DNA of 64,000 nucleotides from NCBI RefSeq assembly GCF_900116535.1, contig NZ_FPAU01000001.1:1041218-1105217 (forward strand), read 5' to 3'. Shown here in pieces: positions 49,158-58,743 of this stretch (positions within the stretch are counted from its first letter, which is position 1; the number at the start of each line of letters is the position of its first letter). The notes under the pieces are model-generated. The model did not search any database. It saw nothing but the letters and a program-made list of their open reading frames with translations, and was not told the DNA's origin. The stretch is from Kosakonia arachidis (lineage in GTDB: Bacteria > Pseudomonadota > Gammaproteobacteria > Enterobacterales > Enterobacteriaceae). Position numbers and translations under genes: made by a program.

Positions 49158-50123
49158 ATGGAGGACTTTCTTGCCAGCACGTTATCGGGTGACATCCCGC
49201 GTAAAATGTCAGGGGAGTCGGGTGGTATTCACTGGCTGTGGCACGAGCAAGGGATCATTGAGCTGGTGCCGTCGCACCCTACCGGGCGCTCGCTGGTACT
49301 CTCCTGCGCCATTCACGGCAATGAAACCGCGCCGGTGGAGATGCTGGACATTCTGCTGAAAAATCTTTTTTCCGGCACGCAGCCGCTTACCTGGCGGCTT
49401 TTGGTCATCCTGGGTAACCCGCAGGCGCTTAGGGAAGGCAAGCGTTTTCTGCATAGCGATTTGAACCGCATGTTTGGTGGACGCTGGCAGCAACTCCCAC
49501 CCAGCGATGAAACGGTGCGTGCCGCGCAGCTCGAACGCGCGGTCACCCACTTTTTTGCCGGTGGTGATGAGGAACGTTGGCACCTCGATCTGCATACAGC
49601 GATCCGTGGGTCGTATCATGTGCGTTTCGGCGTGCTGCCACAGCGCGTGCAGCCGTGGGATGAGTTGTTTCTGGAGTGGCTTGGTTCGGCAGGGCTGGAA
49701 GCGCTGGTCTTCCATCAGGCGCCGGGTGGCACGTTTACCCACTTCACCTGTGCGCAATTTGAGGCGTTGTCCTGTACGCTGGAGCTGGGCAAAGCGCTGC
49801 CGTTTGGCGAGAATGATCTCAGCCAGTTTCAGCGTACCGCCTGGGCGTTGGTAGCGCTGCTGGCGGGTGAACCTGCGCCGGATATGCTGAACGTACCGGT
49901 TCGCTATAGGGTTGTACAGCAACTGACGCGACACAGTGAGGCGTTCAAACTATATATGTCAGCAGAAACACTGAACTTTACACCGTTCCGCGCCGGGACG
50001 CTGCTGGCGGAAGATCGCGGTGAACGCTACGTTGTACAGCATGAGGAGGAGTATGTGTTATTCCCGAATCCTGGTGTCGCTGTCGGTTTGCGCGCTGGAT
50101 TGATGTTAGAAAAAATAAACTAA
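49158..50123 (+). CDS. astE: Succinylglutamate desuccinylase AstE
   Basis: 321-residue zinc carboxypeptidase-like enzyme, last step of the pathway, releasing glutamate and succinate. The zinc site is in [17 protein letters not shown] (His, Glu) and [17 protein letters not shown] (His); the catalytic Glu is in [18 protein letters not shown] precedes the ATG 11 bases after astB. Ends the operon ahead of a terminator. Confidence 0.95.
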   Translation: MEDFLASTLSGDIPRKMSGESGGIHWLWHEQGIIELVPSHPTGRSLVLSCAIHGNETAPVEMLDILLKNLFSGTQPLTWRLLVILGNPQALREGKRFLHSDLNRMFGGRWQQLPPSDETVRAAQLERAVTHFFAGGDEERWHLDLHTAIRGSYHVRFGVLPQRVQPWDELFLEWLGSAGLEALVFHQAPGGTFTHFTCAQFEALSCTLELGKALPFGENDLSQFQRTAWALVALLAGEPAPDMLNVPVRYRVVQQLTRHSEAFKLYMSAETLNFTPFRAGTLLAEDRGERYVVQHEEEYVLFPNPGVAVGLRAGLMLEKIN

Positions 50124-50130
50124 TGCATCA

Positions 50131-50157
50131 GCCCTGTTACCGCAGGGCTTATTTTTA
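50131..50157 (+). terminator. ast operon terminator
   Basis: GCCCTG pairs with CAGGGC around TTACCG, followed by TTATTTTT, eight bases after the astE stop. The remaining 280 bases before spy are AT-rich and carry the spy promoter region; GTAAAGTAAA near 50376 may be CpxR half-sites but the spacing is not canonical. Confidence 0.85.
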
Positions 50158-50436
50158 GTACCTTTTTAAATAAATTACGGGAAAATCCTGGTTAATGGAT
50201 TTATTATTAATCGCTATGACCGTATACTTATAAAAATTCATTATTAATCAATGTATTGATTATTTTACTCTCAACTCTCCACTGTTTTTCCTTATTTTCC
50301 TCATATTTCACGTAAAAAGGGTATTTACACTTTCATTGTTTTACTGTCGCTCTGATTAATTGACGATAAAGGCAGTAAAGTAAATAGCGTCAACACGGCT
50401 ATCGCCGTAAGTAAAACCGAAATAAGGAATAAAATT

Positions 50437-50916
50437 ATGCGTAAATTGACGGCCCTGTTTGTTGCCTCTACCCTGGCTTTCGGCGCTGCTGGCCTCGCAC
50501 ACGCCGATGATACAACGGCTGCACCTGCCGATGGTAAACCAATGATGCACCACAATGGTAAAGGTCCATACGATAGGATGTTCAGAGACCTGAACCTGAC
50601 CGATGCACAGAAACAGCAGATCCGCGAAATTATGAAAAGCCAGCGTGATGAGATGAAACATTCGCGGGTTGAAGAGATGCGTGCAATGCATGACATCATC
50701 ACCAGCGACAGCTTCGACAAAGCGAAAGCGGAAGCACAGATCGCGAAAATGGAAGAGCAGCATAAAGCTGGCATGCTGAGACACATGGAAACGCAGAACA
50801 AAATTTACAACATCCTGACACCGGAACAGAAAAAGCAGTTCAATGCGAATTTTGAGAAGCGTCTGACAGAACATCCGGCACGAGAAGGTAAAATGCCTCC
50901 TGCACCTGCTGAGTAA
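50437..50916 (+). CDS. spy: Periplasmic chaperone Spy
   Basis: 159-residue ATP-independent chaperone of the CpxP/Spy family that prevents aggregation in the periplasm under envelope stress. The signal peptide is RKLTALFVASTLAFGAAGLAHA/DD; the mature cradle contains two LTxxQ motifs (LTDAQKQQIREIM and LTPEQKKQFNANF). E. coli Spy is 161 residues. AATAAGGAA precedes the ATG. Expected to be under Cpx/Bae control. Confidence 0.96.
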   Translation: MRKLTALFVASTLAFGAAGLAHADDTTAAPADGKPMMHHNGKGPYDRMFRDLNLTDAQKQQIREIMKSQRDEMKHSRVEEMRAMHDIITSDSFDKAKAEAQIAKMEEQHKAGMLRHMETQNKIYNILTPEQKKQFNANFEKRLTEHPAREGKMPPAPAE

Positions 50917-50934
50917 TTCAGCACTCCTATCAAG

Positions 50935-50990
50935 ACCGCCGGTTTTGCTTATTGCATGTAGTACGTGATGAGCAGAACCGGCGGTTTTTC
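50935..50990 (+). terminator. spy terminator
   Basis: ACCGCCGGTTTTGCT pairs (one mismatch) with AGCAGAACCGGCGGT across a 21-base loop, followed by TTTTCTTTT. The outer eight GC-rich pairs alone would make a strong terminator. Confidence 0.85.
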
Positions 50991-51224
50991 TTTTCCTCCC
51001 TCTTGCCAGCCGCCCGTAGCGCGGTATTCTCGTGAAGCCCCTTTTTCCAGGGTGTGTTACTTATCTTAAATTTATATTTTTTTACATGTCTGGTTACGTT
51101 GTGGCCTAAGGCAAATTGTTGCTGCTGCCGATAATCCGACAACGACAATAAGCAATAACAAGCTGCTATGCTGCCTGCTGAAGCAGCGGCGCGGATCTTA
51201 TGACCGTGCCCTTCAGGAGTGATG

Positions 51225-51782
51225 ATGGAATTTTTTGATATTCGCAAAATGCCAGTGAACCTCTGGCGTAATGGCGCGGGCGAGACCCGGGAGATTTGCT
51301 GTGTTCCGCCCGCCACCCGCGATTTTAATTGGCGCGCCAGTATCGCTTCACTGGCAAGTAATGGTGAGTTTCCGCAGTTCCCCGGAGTTGACAGAGTGAT
51401 AACCCTGCTGGAAGGTGGAGAAGTGACGCTGGATGGCGGTAGTGCTTTCCGCCATACCCTGAAACATCATCAGCCCTTTGCCTTTGCCGGTGAACAGTCG
51501 GTAAAAGTAGAATTGTCGGAGGGGAAAATGTCGATGGATTTCAATATCCTGACGCGTCGCGACCGTTGTCAGGCAAAAGTGCGCATTGCCGATCGCACAT
51601 TTACTACTTTCGGCGCGCGCGGCGGCGTGGTGTTTATTCTTAGTGGCGCGTGGCAACTTGGGGATAAATTGTTAACCGCCGATCAGGGCGCTTGCTGGCA
51701 GGAAGGGCGGCACACGCTGCGGTTGTTGAAGACAGAAGGGCAGTTGCTGTTCAGTGAGATCAGTTGGCTGCCAGGGCATTAA
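51225..51782 (+). CDS. ves: Ves, HutD/cupin family protein
   Basis: 185-residue HutD-like cupin, matching E. coli Ves, a cold-induced protein of unclear function. Landmarks are [36 protein letters not shown] and [13 protein letters not shown]. Of the three clustered starts (GTG 51219, ATG 51222, ATG 51225), the last lies seven bases after AGGAG and aligns with E. coli. The end overlaps the convergent cho gene by four bases. Confidence 0.93.
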   Translation: MEFFDIRKMPVNLWRNGAGETREICCVPPATRDFNWRASIASLASNGEFPQFPGVDRVITLLEGGEVTLDGGSAFRHTLKHHQPFAFAGEQSVKVELSEGKMSMDFNILTRRDRCQAKVRIADRTFTTFGARGGVVFILSGAWQLGDKLLTADQGACWQEGRHTLRLLKTEGQLLFSEISWLPGH

Positions 51783-52642
51783 CTCAGCTCGATGATTTCA
51801 TGCTCGCCGCTGAGCAGCGGCTTGCAGAGTATTTTGTAACCATCATGGTCGAACCCGGCTGGCGTACGCAGCAGCGCAGTGGCCTCGCCCAGGGAGTTAA
51901 CCGAGCCCAGCCATAGCCAGTTGTGAATGATGTGGTATTGCACCATCGCGCCGAAACTCTCTTTCAATCCGACCGGCCCTTGCCAGGGCCAGCACACCAG
52001 CTTCATGCGCGCCATCGCCGCCGCGAAACGCGCATCGTGCGCTTCGCGAGGTTCTCTGCCGCAGCATGCTCCGGCACAGCGTTGCAGCGCTGAGCGAAAG
52101 CAAGGACGGTCGCGTGTGATCGGCTCCATCCCCAGCAGACCGTAGCAGAGTTTTTCGTCATCGGCGATGGATTGCAGTGCTTGTAACGCGGCGCGGCGGT
52201 TGGCGAATAACCCATGGAGTTCTGGCGTGGCGGAAAAATCCACTTCGCGCGCATACACCACCTGCGGTTTCTCGCCGCCCAGCAGCAGTGAGCAGAGCTG
52301 GCGATTGCGGCGCAGACGTTTATTAAACAGCGGCTGCTGCTCTTTGATTAGCCGTGCTTCCAGTAGCAACGCGCCCAACTCTCCGGCGGTGCAGATCCAG
52401 CTGATGCGCCTGGACTGGCGGAGCATCGAGGCTTCATCTGGGGTGCGCAAATGCGACAGCACCCGGCTACGGATATTGACGCTTTTGCCGATATACAGCG
52501 GCATCGCTTCGCTTTCGCCATGAAAAATATAGACGCCAGGATGCTTTGGCATGGCCTTCAGCCACTGGCGCAAATGTTCGGGGTATTCATAAATTGCCGC
52601 TGCGTCAAACTCAAGACGCGGGGCGGATTGACGCCTTGCCAC
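51779..52642 (-). CDS. cho: Cho, UvrC-like excinuclease
   Basis: 287-residue homologue of the N-terminal half of UvrC; it makes the 3' incision at bulky lesions that block UvrC. The GIY-YIG nuclease reads GVYIFHG ... [18 protein letters not shown] with the catalytic Glu in [16 protein letters not shown] Cys-rich segment [10 protein letters not shown] follows, as in UvrC-type proteins. A LexA box overlaps its promoter, 15 bases before the start, so it is SOS-induced. Confidence 0.95.
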   Translation of the reverse strand: MARRQSAPRLEFDAAAIYEYPEHLRQWLKAMPKHPGVYIFHGESEAMPLYIGKSVNIRSRVLSHLRTPDEASMLRQSRRISWICTAGELGALLLEARLIKEQQPLFNKRLRRNRQLCSLLLGGEKPQVVYAREVDFSATPELHGLFANRRAALQALQSIADDEKLCYGLLGMEPITRDRPCFRSALQRCAGACCGREPREAHDARFAAAMARMKLVCWPWQGPVGLKESFGAMVQYHIIHNWLWLGSVNSLGEATALLRTPAGFDHDGYKILCKPLLSGEHEIIELS

Positions 52643-52656
52643 TCAGAAACTCCTGA

Positions 52657-52676
52657 TACTGTTTACCCATACAGTA
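52657..52676 (-). promoter_or_regulatory. LexA box of cho
   Basis: TACTGTTTACCCATACAGTA has CTGT-N8-ACAG with TA flanks, 15 bases upstream of the cho start codon. Confidence 0.93.
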
Positions 52677-52785
52677 TAACAACTAACGGCAGGCTAAAAA
52701 AGAGGCAAGCAGGTAATAATGTGGGCTGGCCGGGAGCGCCGTGACAACCTCAGGGAGAGAGGGATGGGATGCCGAGGGCGAGAGG

Positions 52786-52816
52786 CTTATCAGGCCCGAC
52801 GGACGGGCCTGATAAG
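52786..52816. repeat. Long perfect palindrome downstream of nadE
   Basis: CTTATCAGGCCCG and CGGGCCTGATAAG form a 13-base perfect stem with a five-base loop, 20 bases after the nadE stop on the minus strand. The TTATCAGGC edge resembles REP-type sequences; without a T-run it is more likely a REP relative that also stalls transcription. Confidence 0.65.
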
Positions 52817-52836
52817 ACCATGATGAATTTCAGGAA

Positions 52837-53664
52837 TTATTTTTTCCAGAAGTCATCGAAAACGGTGATCGGCGGGCGGCGTTTGTGTTCGGTTTTCAGA
52901 TACCAGCCTTCGATGATTTTGGCGATACTGGCATCCAGCGTTTTGCCTTCCAGATAATCATCGATATTTTCGTAAGTGACGCCCAGTGCAGCTTCATCAG
53001 GCAGCGACGGACGATCGTCTTCAAGATCCGCCGTTGGCGCTTTCTTGTAGAGATGTTCCGGGCAGCCCAGATACGCCAGCAGTTGTTTCCCCTGACGTTT
53101 ATTCAGACGGAAAATCGGATTGATGTCAGTGCCGCCATCGCCATATTTGGTGAAGAAGCCGGTTACCGCTTCAGCAGCATGATCGGTGCCGACCACAACG
53201 CCTTTGGTCATGCCCGCGATGCTGTACTGCGCTTTCATACGTTCGCGGGCTTTCTCGTTGCCGCGAACAAAATCGCTCAGCTCGATGCCTGCATCGCGCA
53301 GTGCCTGTTCGCTCGCCAGCACCGCGCCTTTGATATTCACGGTCAATACGCGATCCGGCTGGATAAAGCCGATGGCATCCTGGCAATCTTGCTCGTCTGC
53401 CTGCGCGCCGTAAGGCAGACGTACCGCGATAAACTGATACGCTTCATCACCGGTTTCCGCGCGCAGCTCGCTGATAGCCAACTGGCTGATTTTGCCAGTT
53501 AGCGTGGAATCCTGGCCGCCGCTGATGCCAAGTACCAGCGATTTAATAAAGGGAAACGTCTTCAGATAGGTTTTCAGAAAATCTACGCTGCGGCGAACTT
53601 CTTCTTCGGCGTTGATGCCCGGCTTCACACCCAGCGCCTGAATAATCTCTTGTTGCAGAGTCAT
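52837..53664 (-). CDS. nadE: NH3-dependent NAD synthetase NadE
   Basis: 275-residue enzyme that amidates nicotinate adenine dinucleotide to NAD with ammonia and ATP. The P-loop of N-type ATP pyrophosphatases is [13 protein letters not shown]; further sites are [26 protein letters not shown] and the C-terminal [14 protein letters not shown]. There is no glutaminase domain, so it uses free ammonia. Same length as the E. coli enzyme. Confidence 0.97.
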   Translation of the reverse strand: MTLQQEIIQALGVKPGINAEEEVRRSVDFLKTYLKTFPFIKSLVLGISGGQDSTLTGKISQLAISELRAETGDEAYQFIAVRLPYGAQADEQDCQDAIGFIQPDRVLTVNIKGAVLASEQALRDAGIELSDFVRGNEKARERMKAQYSIAGMTKGVVVGTDHAAEAVTGFFTKYGDGGTDINPIFRLNKRQGKQLLAYLGCPEHLYKKAPTADLEDDRPSLPDEAALGVTYENIDDYLEGKTLDASIAKIIEGWYLKTEHKRRPPITVFDDFWKK

Positions 53665-53919
53665 TTATCCCTCCGTTATGTCATCCTGCCTGGCAGGTTG
53701 CAAATAGTTAATATAGAACCAAATTAACCCCTTGGCGGTAAAACGACAAGGATCACAGATTTGAGTGGTGCAATTTGCTGCGTTTTAGCAGCTTATGCCA
53801 CTTTTATTAGATTCCTCCGAAAGATATGCCATCGGCAGCCCATAGTTGAAAAATGCACTTTTCTATTCCAGACTTAGATAACACGCTGATACACAAGCGG
53901 ATACTAAAGAGGATGGAAT

Positions 53920-54258
53920 ATGAATAAAAACATCGCAGGAATTCTGGGCACCGCCGCTGTACTGACCATGCTGGCAGGGTGTACTGCCTATGATCGCGCA
54001 AAAGATCAGGTTACGCAGCCAGTGGTGAAAGATGTGAAAAAAGGCATGAGCCGCCAGCAGGTGATGCAGGTTGCAGGTCGTCCTTCTTCTGAAGTCACCA
54101 TGATTCACGCGCGCGGTACCTGCCAGACCTATATTCTGGGTCAACGTAATGGTAAAACCGAAACGTATTTTGTGGCACTTGATGAAACAGGTCACGTGAT
54201 GAATTCCGGTTATCAAACGTGCTCAGAATACGACACAGACCCGCAGACTAAGCAGTAA
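53920..54258 (+). CDS. osmE: Osmotically inducible lipoprotein OsmE
   Basis: 112-residue SmpA/OmlA-fold lipoprotein. The signal peptide ends in the lipobox LAGC (Cys at about 21); the mature domain reads [40 protein letters not shown]. In E. coli it is induced by osmotic stress and stationary phase. AGAGGATGGA precedes the ATG. The promoter lies in the 250 bases shared with divergent nadE. Confidence 0.95.
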   Translation: MNKNIAGILGTAAVLTMLAGCTAYDRAKDQVTQPVVKDVKKGMSRQQVMQVAGRPSSEVTMIHARGTCQTYILGQRNGKTETYFVALDETGHVMNSGYQTCSEYDTDPQTKQ

Positions 54259-54344
54259 TTTATTTTTTGCCTGAGCATAAAAAATCGGCCTGATGGCTAA
54301 TGCTGATCGTTTAAGGATCCGTTGGCCTGGTCAGTATCTCGTGT

Positions 54345-54379
54345 AAAAAGGGTGCCATGCACATCATGGCACCCTTTTT
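54345..54379. terminator. Strong terminator between osmE and the katE remnant
   Basis: AAAAAGGGTGCCATG and CATGGCACCCTTTTT form a 15-base perfect stem around CACAT, symmetric enough to work in both directions. Confidence 0.9.
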
Positions 54380-54891
54380 AAATGTTAAATGGAACTTTCA
54401 CAGACCCTCGGCATAGCGGTTTCCACTTAGTGCGTACAAGGGTCGCTTTACCTCCGACGTTAATCAGCCGAAAGGTATGGATGCCGACCCCTTCCAGGGG
54501 GCGATAGCAGCGCGGGATGCCGCGATCCGGCACCGCCCTGAACCATGGAGAAGCGAACAAAAACCGGCGTGATTTTCTCCGGATCGGAGAGACAATCGGC
54601 TTCAGTTATGTCGCTCAGGTTGCAATAGGGCTGAAAATAGCCGTGCTCCGCTGAACCACACACGTGCACGATCCGTTCCGGAATGCGCTCATGGTCAAAA
54701 TGGGTAATCTTCTGACGCAGAATGAAATCTTCCAACAGTATGGGGCCACGTACCTGGCGCGGTTGGCTGTTCGCCAGTCGCAGTAGGCTGAGGAAGGACG
54801 GTTAGAATTATCTTCTGGCGCAATGGGATCCAACTCCGGGCGGGGCTTGTTAGCCTCATGTACCGGGGCATATTGGGAGCTGTTGCGACAT
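54380..54891 (-). pseudogene. katE: katE (catalase HPII) remnant
   Basis: Fragments of catalase HPII are scattered over three frames. The start region keeps MSQQ at 54891 behind AGGAGA, then an N-terminal piece [13 protein letters not shown] and EQPTAPG appear in shifted frames, then [37 protein letters not shown] ... [17 protein letters not shown] (54460-54740), and after a large internal deletion [32 protein letters not shown] ... WKPL (about 54400-54530). Everything after residue about 240 of the roughly 750-residue enzyme is gone. The haem-site His region is partly present but no functional catalase can be made. Position beside cedA matches E. coli. Confidence 0.92.
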
Positions 54892-55108
54892 TGAACTCGT
54901 CTCCTGTTTTCATTGCGGAAAAATGGTCGTTGTTATGGCAAAACCCCTCTAACGATAGAACATTATCCTGCTGCTGCGCGGCAGCCTGGCATATAGCGGT
55001 TCGATGAAAAAGCTGAGAAAAGTATGCCAGAGGCGACGGGTAGGGTAACAATCGGCTATGATAGGTCTTTCATGTCTGTAGATTTTGTCTTTAGTGAATG
55101 CATCGCTT

Positions 55109-55351
55109 ATGAAACCTCTTCGCCAACAAAACCGAGTCGTTATCAGCTATGTCCCGCGGGTTGAACCCGCTCCGCCCGATCATGCCGAAAAAGTGGACGG
55201 ATTTCGTGATGTCTGGCTGCTGCGCGGTAAATATGTCGCTTTTGTGCTGATGGGTGAAAATTTTCACCGTTCACCGGTTTTCAGCGTCCCGGAAGCGGCC
55301 CAGCGCTGGGCAATGCAGATGCGTCAGCAGGACGAACTCGACGAAGAGTAA
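55109..55351 (+). CDS. cedA: Cell division activator CedA
   Basis: 80-residue DNA-binding protein homologous to E. coli CedA, which restores division in over-replicating dnaA(cos) cells. The sequence KPLRQQNRVVISYVPRVEPAPPDHAEKVDGFRDVWLLRGKYVAFVLMGENF is nearly identical to the E. coli protein, and the C-terminal helix follows. The ATG at 55109 is chosen by alignment; an in-frame start at 55085 would add eight residues. Divergent from the katE remnant. Confidence 0.93.
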   Translation: MKPLRQQNRVVISYVPRVEPAPPDHAEKVDGFRDVWLLRGKYVAFVLMGENFHRSPVFSVPEAAQRWAMQMRQQDELDEE

Positions 55352-55593
55352 TGCTGGCGCTACGGCTGGCTGAGCGCGGCGACAGTATAATCAGCAAACT
55401 GTTACGGATCGAATGTACTGCTGGCAGCGCAGGCGATGTCACAAGCGGGAGGCAATAGGACGTTTTGCCAAAGCGTGTCAGACCAATGTCGTGACGGGGC
55501 GGGAACTGATTTTTGGGCAAAACCCTTTCACATCATGTGCTGGCAAAAACGTTGATTGTTGCACTGAATAGCAACAATCGGTGAGATATAAAA

Positions 55594-55616
55594 AAGGCGG
55601 GGATATTCCCCGCCTT
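55594..55616 (-). terminator. tcyP terminator
   Basis: AAGGCGGGGA pairs with TCCCCGCCTT around TAT, followed by T6 on the minus strand, 13 bases after the tcyP stop. Confidence 0.9.
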
Positions 55617-55628
55617 GTCGTCTTTGCC

Positions 55629-57020
55629 TTAACGATGCGCCAGTTCGGCGTTGTCTTCGCTCTCCAGAATGACTTTGTCGGTCTGCTTCAGCCACTGGCT
55701 GGTCAGCGTCCCGGCGGTCATGGAGCCGCTCACGTTCAGCGCGGTACGACCCATATCAATTAACGGTTCAACAGAGATGAGCAGCGCCACCAGCGTAACC
55801 GGCAGGCCCATAGCTGGCAGTACAATCAGAGCGGCAAATGTCGCGCCACCGCCGACACCCGCGACACCGGCGGAGCTGACGGTAACAATCCCTACCAGTG
55901 TGGCAATCCACACGGGATCCAGCGGGTTAATGCCGACAGTAGGCGCCACCATGACGGCCAGCATTGCCGGGTAGAGGCCTGCACAGCCATTCTGACCAAT
56001 CGTTGCGCCGAAAGAGGCCGAGAAGCTGGCAATCGATTCCGGTACGCCCAGACGTCGGGTTTGCGCCTCCACGTTCAGCGGAATTGACGCGGCGCTGGAA
56101 CGGCTGGTGAAAGCAAAGGTCAGCACCGGCCACACCTTGCGGAAAAATTTCAGTGGGCTGACGCCGTTAATGCCCAGCAGCAAGCCGTGCACGACAAACA
56201 TAATGCCGAGGCCCAGATAGGAGGCGATAACAAAGCTGCCTAGCTTGATGATATCCTGAATGTTGGAGCCCGCTACGACTTTAGTCATCAGCGCCAGGAC
56301 GCCGTACGGCGTAAGCTGCATCACCAGACGCACCAGTTTCATCACCCAGCTTTGCAGCGTGTCGATAGCGGTCAGCACTCGCTGCCCTTTCGGCGCGTCA
56401 TCTTTCAACAATTTCAGCGCAGCGACGCCGAGAAAAGCAGCAAAAATCACGATGCTGATGATCGAGGTCGGGTTCGCACCGGTCAGATCGGCAAACGGAT
56501 TTTTTGGCACGAAAGAGAGCAGCAGTTGCGGTACAGTCAGATCGGCCACTTTACCAACATAATTGTTCTGGATGGCATTCAGACGCGCTGTTTCTGCGGT
56601 TCCCTGTACCAGACCTTCGGCAGTCAGGCCAAACAGGTTAGTCACCAGCACCCCAACCAGCGCAGCAATCAGCGTCGTAAACAGCAGCGTGCCGATGGTT
56701 AAGAAGCTAATTTTACCCAACTGGGAGGCGTTATGCAGGCGCGCGACGGCACTTAAAATAGAGGCGAATACCAGCGGCATCACGATCATTTGCAGCAACT
56801 GGACATAGCCGTTTCCAACCACGTTAAACCATTGAATAGAGGTTTTCAGTACCGGGCTGTCAGCACCATAGATAGCCTGTAGTGCCAGGCCGAAGACTAC
56901 GCCAAGTCCTAAGCCGACCAGCACTTTTTTGGCCAGGCTCCACTGTTTGTGGCGCGCCTGCGCCAGCAAAAACAGCAATGCCACGAACACAACGACGTTC
57001 GCGATTAATGGAAGATTCAT
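55629..57020 (-). CDS. tcyP: L-cystine symporter TcyP (YdjN)
   Basis: 463-residue inner-membrane symporter of the dicarboxylate/amino acid:cation (DAACS) family, matching YdjN/TcyP, a major cystine importer in enterobacteria. The family loops appear as [60 protein letters not shown] and [19 protein letters not shown]. About eight to ten hydrophobic spans can be traced. In E. coli it is CysB-regulated; I do not see an unambiguous CysB site. Confidence 0.95.
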   Translation of the reverse strand: MNLPLIANVVVFVALLFLLAQARHKQWSLAKKVLVGLGLGVVFGLALQAIYGADSPVLKTSIQWFNVVGNGYVQLLQMIVMPLVFASILSAVARLHNASQLGKISFLTIGTLLFTTLIAALVGVLVTNLFGLTAEGLVQGTAETARLNAIQNNYVGKVADLTVPQLLLSFVPKNPFADLTGANPTSIISIVIFAAFLGVAALKLLKDDAPKGQRVLTAIDTLQSWVMKLVRLVMQLTPYGVLALMTKVVAGSNIQDIIKLGSFVIASYLGLGIMFVVHGLLLGINGVSPLKFFRKVWPVLTFAFTSRSSAASIPLNVEAQTRRLGVPESIASFSASFGATIGQNGCAGLYPAMLAVMVAPTVGINPLDPVWIATLVGIVTVSSAGVAGVGGGATFAALIVLPAMGLPVTLVALLISVEPLIDMGRTALNVSGSMTAGTLTSQWLKQTDKVILESEDNAELAHR

Positions 57021-57150
57021 CCCCGTTCTCCTGATTTCATTATTCGGTTAACCTTGCAGGTTAATCCAGTGGCGCAAGGTTAGCAGAAGTGCCAGGGTGG
57101 CTTTATATCCAAATGGAATGTTTTATGCCAAAGGTAGCAGAATTGCGGGT

Positions 57151-57741
57151 TTAATGGCCAGATTGTGGATGAATAAAGTGATTAAACTGATTTTGCATTG
57201 AGTTTATCATCTGTGATGACCAGCGAATTGCACCGTTTTCGGGCAACGATTGCGGCATCCACACCGCCCAGGTGAAAAGCACCATACATAATACGCGTTC
57301 CAACTGGTTGCCTTTTTGCGGGGCGAGAATCGGCAGGCGAAAGCGCCAGCGACAAGGCCATAGTAGCGGTACACCGGCGGGCGTCAGCATATCTGCAAGA
57401 ATGTGACTCAAATAGCCCACCACCATTCCCTGCAATGCATCCGCAGGGACAATCCAGCTCTCGGGGACTTTTAGCGTAAACAACGCGAGCGAGAGAAAAA
57501 CTGCCAGCAGGCTGTGCGTAAATCCCCTATGGCCGAAGACTCGCGCCACTGGCTTCGATATCCACTTCAGACGCTGGCCGAGGAAGGATTTCGGGTGATC
57601 GATATCCGGTAACAGGCATGTAAGAATGGCCGACGGAACAATATGCCACCAGTCACCCTGGGCAAGAATGGGTGTTAATTCGGCATTTTTGGCAAACACC
57701 GCGCAGGCAATGGAAAAAAGCAGATGTCCTTCCGCCGTCAT
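57151..57741 (-). CDS. ydjM: YdjM, SOS-induced membrane hydrolase-like protein
   Basis: 196-residue DUF457/LexA-regulated membrane protein, nearly identical to E. coli YdjM through TAEGHLLFSIACAVFAKNAELTPILAQGDWWHIVPSAILTCLLPDIDHPKSFLG, with metal-binding-type DIDHP and HRGFTHS motifs and several hydrophobic helices. Biochemical role unknown. The ATG at 57741 aligns with E. coli; an in-frame ATG two codons upstream is possible. The LexA box begins 14 bases upstream. Confidence 0.94.
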   Translation of the reverse strand: MTAEGHLLFSIACAVFAKNAELTPILAQGDWWHIVPSAILTCLLPDIDHPKSFLGQRLKWISKPVARVFGHRGFTHSLLAVFLSLALFTLKVPESWIVPADALQGMVVGYLSHILADMLTPAGVPLLWPCRWRFRLPILAPQKGNQLERVLCMVLFTWAVWMPQSLPENGAIRWSSQMINSMQNQFNHFIHPQSGH

Positions 57742-57755
57742 GATCAAACTCGCTA

Positions 57756-57775
57756 AACTGTTGATGTATACAGTA
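57756..57775 (-). promoter_or_regulatory. LexA box of ydjM
   Basis: AACTGTTGATGTATACAGTA contains CTGT-N8-ACAG. Adjacent TATAGGATGTTTATACAGTA (57774-57793) keeps only the ACAG half and may be a degenerate second box, as E. coli ydjM carries two. Confidence 0.88.
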
Positions 57776-57838
57776 TAGGATGTTTATACAGTAGGCGGAA
57801 GAGGTGACGTTGTAACTCTTTGTCACAATCCTTTGAGA

Positions 57839-58600
57839 TTATCGCGCCAACCAGCCACCATCGACGGCGAGGGTGAAGCCATTAATGTAATCGGATGCCT
57901 GTGAAGCAAGAAACACTGTCGCGCCTTTTAAATCTTCGGGCTCGCCCCAACGCCCGGCGGGAATGCGATCGAGGATCTCCTTACTGCGGTCGGCGTCTTC
58001 TCGCAGTTGCTGGGTGTTATTGGTCGCCATATAACCTGGTGCGATAGCGTTGACATTAATCTGGTGCGGCGCCCACTCGTTGGCCAGTAGGCGGGTCACC
58101 CCCATCACGCCGCTTTTCGACGCGGTATAAGAGGGTACGCGGATGCCGCCCTGGAAAGAGAGCATCGAGGCAATATTAATAATTTTGCCGCCGTTATCCT
58201 GTGCGATAAATTGCCGGGCGACGGCCTGCGACAAAAAAAAGACCGTCTTCAAATTCAGATTCATGACGTCATCCCAGTCTTGCTCGCTGAAATCAAGCGC
58301 GTCGCAACGTCGAATGGCACCAGCGTTATTCACCAGAATATCCACCCGACCCATCTGATCCACTGTCTGATTAACAATATCATCCAGCCCATGCTGGTGT
58401 CGCAGATCCGCCTGCACAGAAACAAAACGACGCCCGAGAGCCTTTACGCGTTCGGCAGTGTCGTGTGGAATTTTTCGGCCCACGCCGACAATATCGCAGC
58501 CCGCCTCCGCCAGTCCTAATGTCATTCCCTGACCCAGACCGGTATCGCACCCGGTTACAATGGCCACTCTACCTGCAAGCTTAAAGGCATCCAGTATCAT
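57839..58600 (-). CDS. kduD: KduD, 2-dehydro-3-deoxy-D-gluconate 5-dehydrogenase (SDR)
   Basis: 253-residue short-chain dehydrogenase closely matching KduD of pectin/glycosaminoglycan degradation. It shows the NAD fold VTGCDTGLGQGMTLGLAEAG, LVNNAGAIRR, the catalytic Ser-Tyr-Lys in IASMLSFQGGIRVPSYTASKSG and the C-terminal SDYINGFTLAVDGGWLAR. The ATG at 58600 follows GGAGAGAAC. E. coli has no kduD between ydjM and hxpB, so this is an extra or relocated copy without kduI beside it. A KdgR-type operator and a sigma-70 promoter lie upstream. Confidence 0.92.
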   Translation of the reverse strand: MILDAFKLAGRVAIVTGCDTGLGQGMTLGLAEAGCDIVGVGRKIPHDTAERVKALGRRFVSVQADLRHQHGLDDIVNQTVDQMGRVDILVNNAGAIRRCDALDFSEQDWDDVMNLNLKTVFFLSQAVARQFIAQDNGGKIINIASMLSFQGGIRVPSYTASKSGVMGVTRLLANEWAPHQINVNAIAPGYMATNNTQQLREDADRSKEILDRIPAGRWGEPEDLKGATVFLASQASDYINGFTLAVDGGWLAR

Positions 58601-58654
58601 GTTCTCTCCGGCGTAATTATTATTGTTGTGACAGGGCATCAGCGCTTGAGGATC

Positions 58655-58683
58655 AGAATAAGAGGTGGATAAGGAAAATACAA
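58655..58683 (-). promoter_or_regulatory. Candidate sigma-70 promoter of kduD
   Basis: On the minus strand TTGTAT (58683-58678) and TATTCT (58660-58655) are separated by 17 bases, placing the transcription start about 50 bases before the kduD ribosome site. Confidence 0.6.
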
Positions 58684-58689
58684 ATAAAA

Positions 58690-58706
58690 ATGAAATGATG
58701 TTTCAA
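58690..58706 (-). promoter_or_regulatory. Candidate KdgR operator upstream of kduD
   Basis: ATGAAATGATGTTTCAA resembles the KdgR consensus (ATGAAAC-NN-TGTTTCAT) with two mismatches and a perfect TGAAA/TTTCA dyad. It lies immediately upstream of the -35 of the candidate kduD promoter, which fits pectin/uronate-responsive control. Confidence 0.6.
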
Positions 58707-58743
58707 AAAACGAAGGGCAGCAAAAGCAGCTACCCTGGCAGGA

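Noticed and set aside
50371-50385. GTAAAGTAAA as a CpxR box of spy
   Set aside because: The two GTAAA half-sites are directly adjacent instead of separated by five bases, so I keep it only as a remark.
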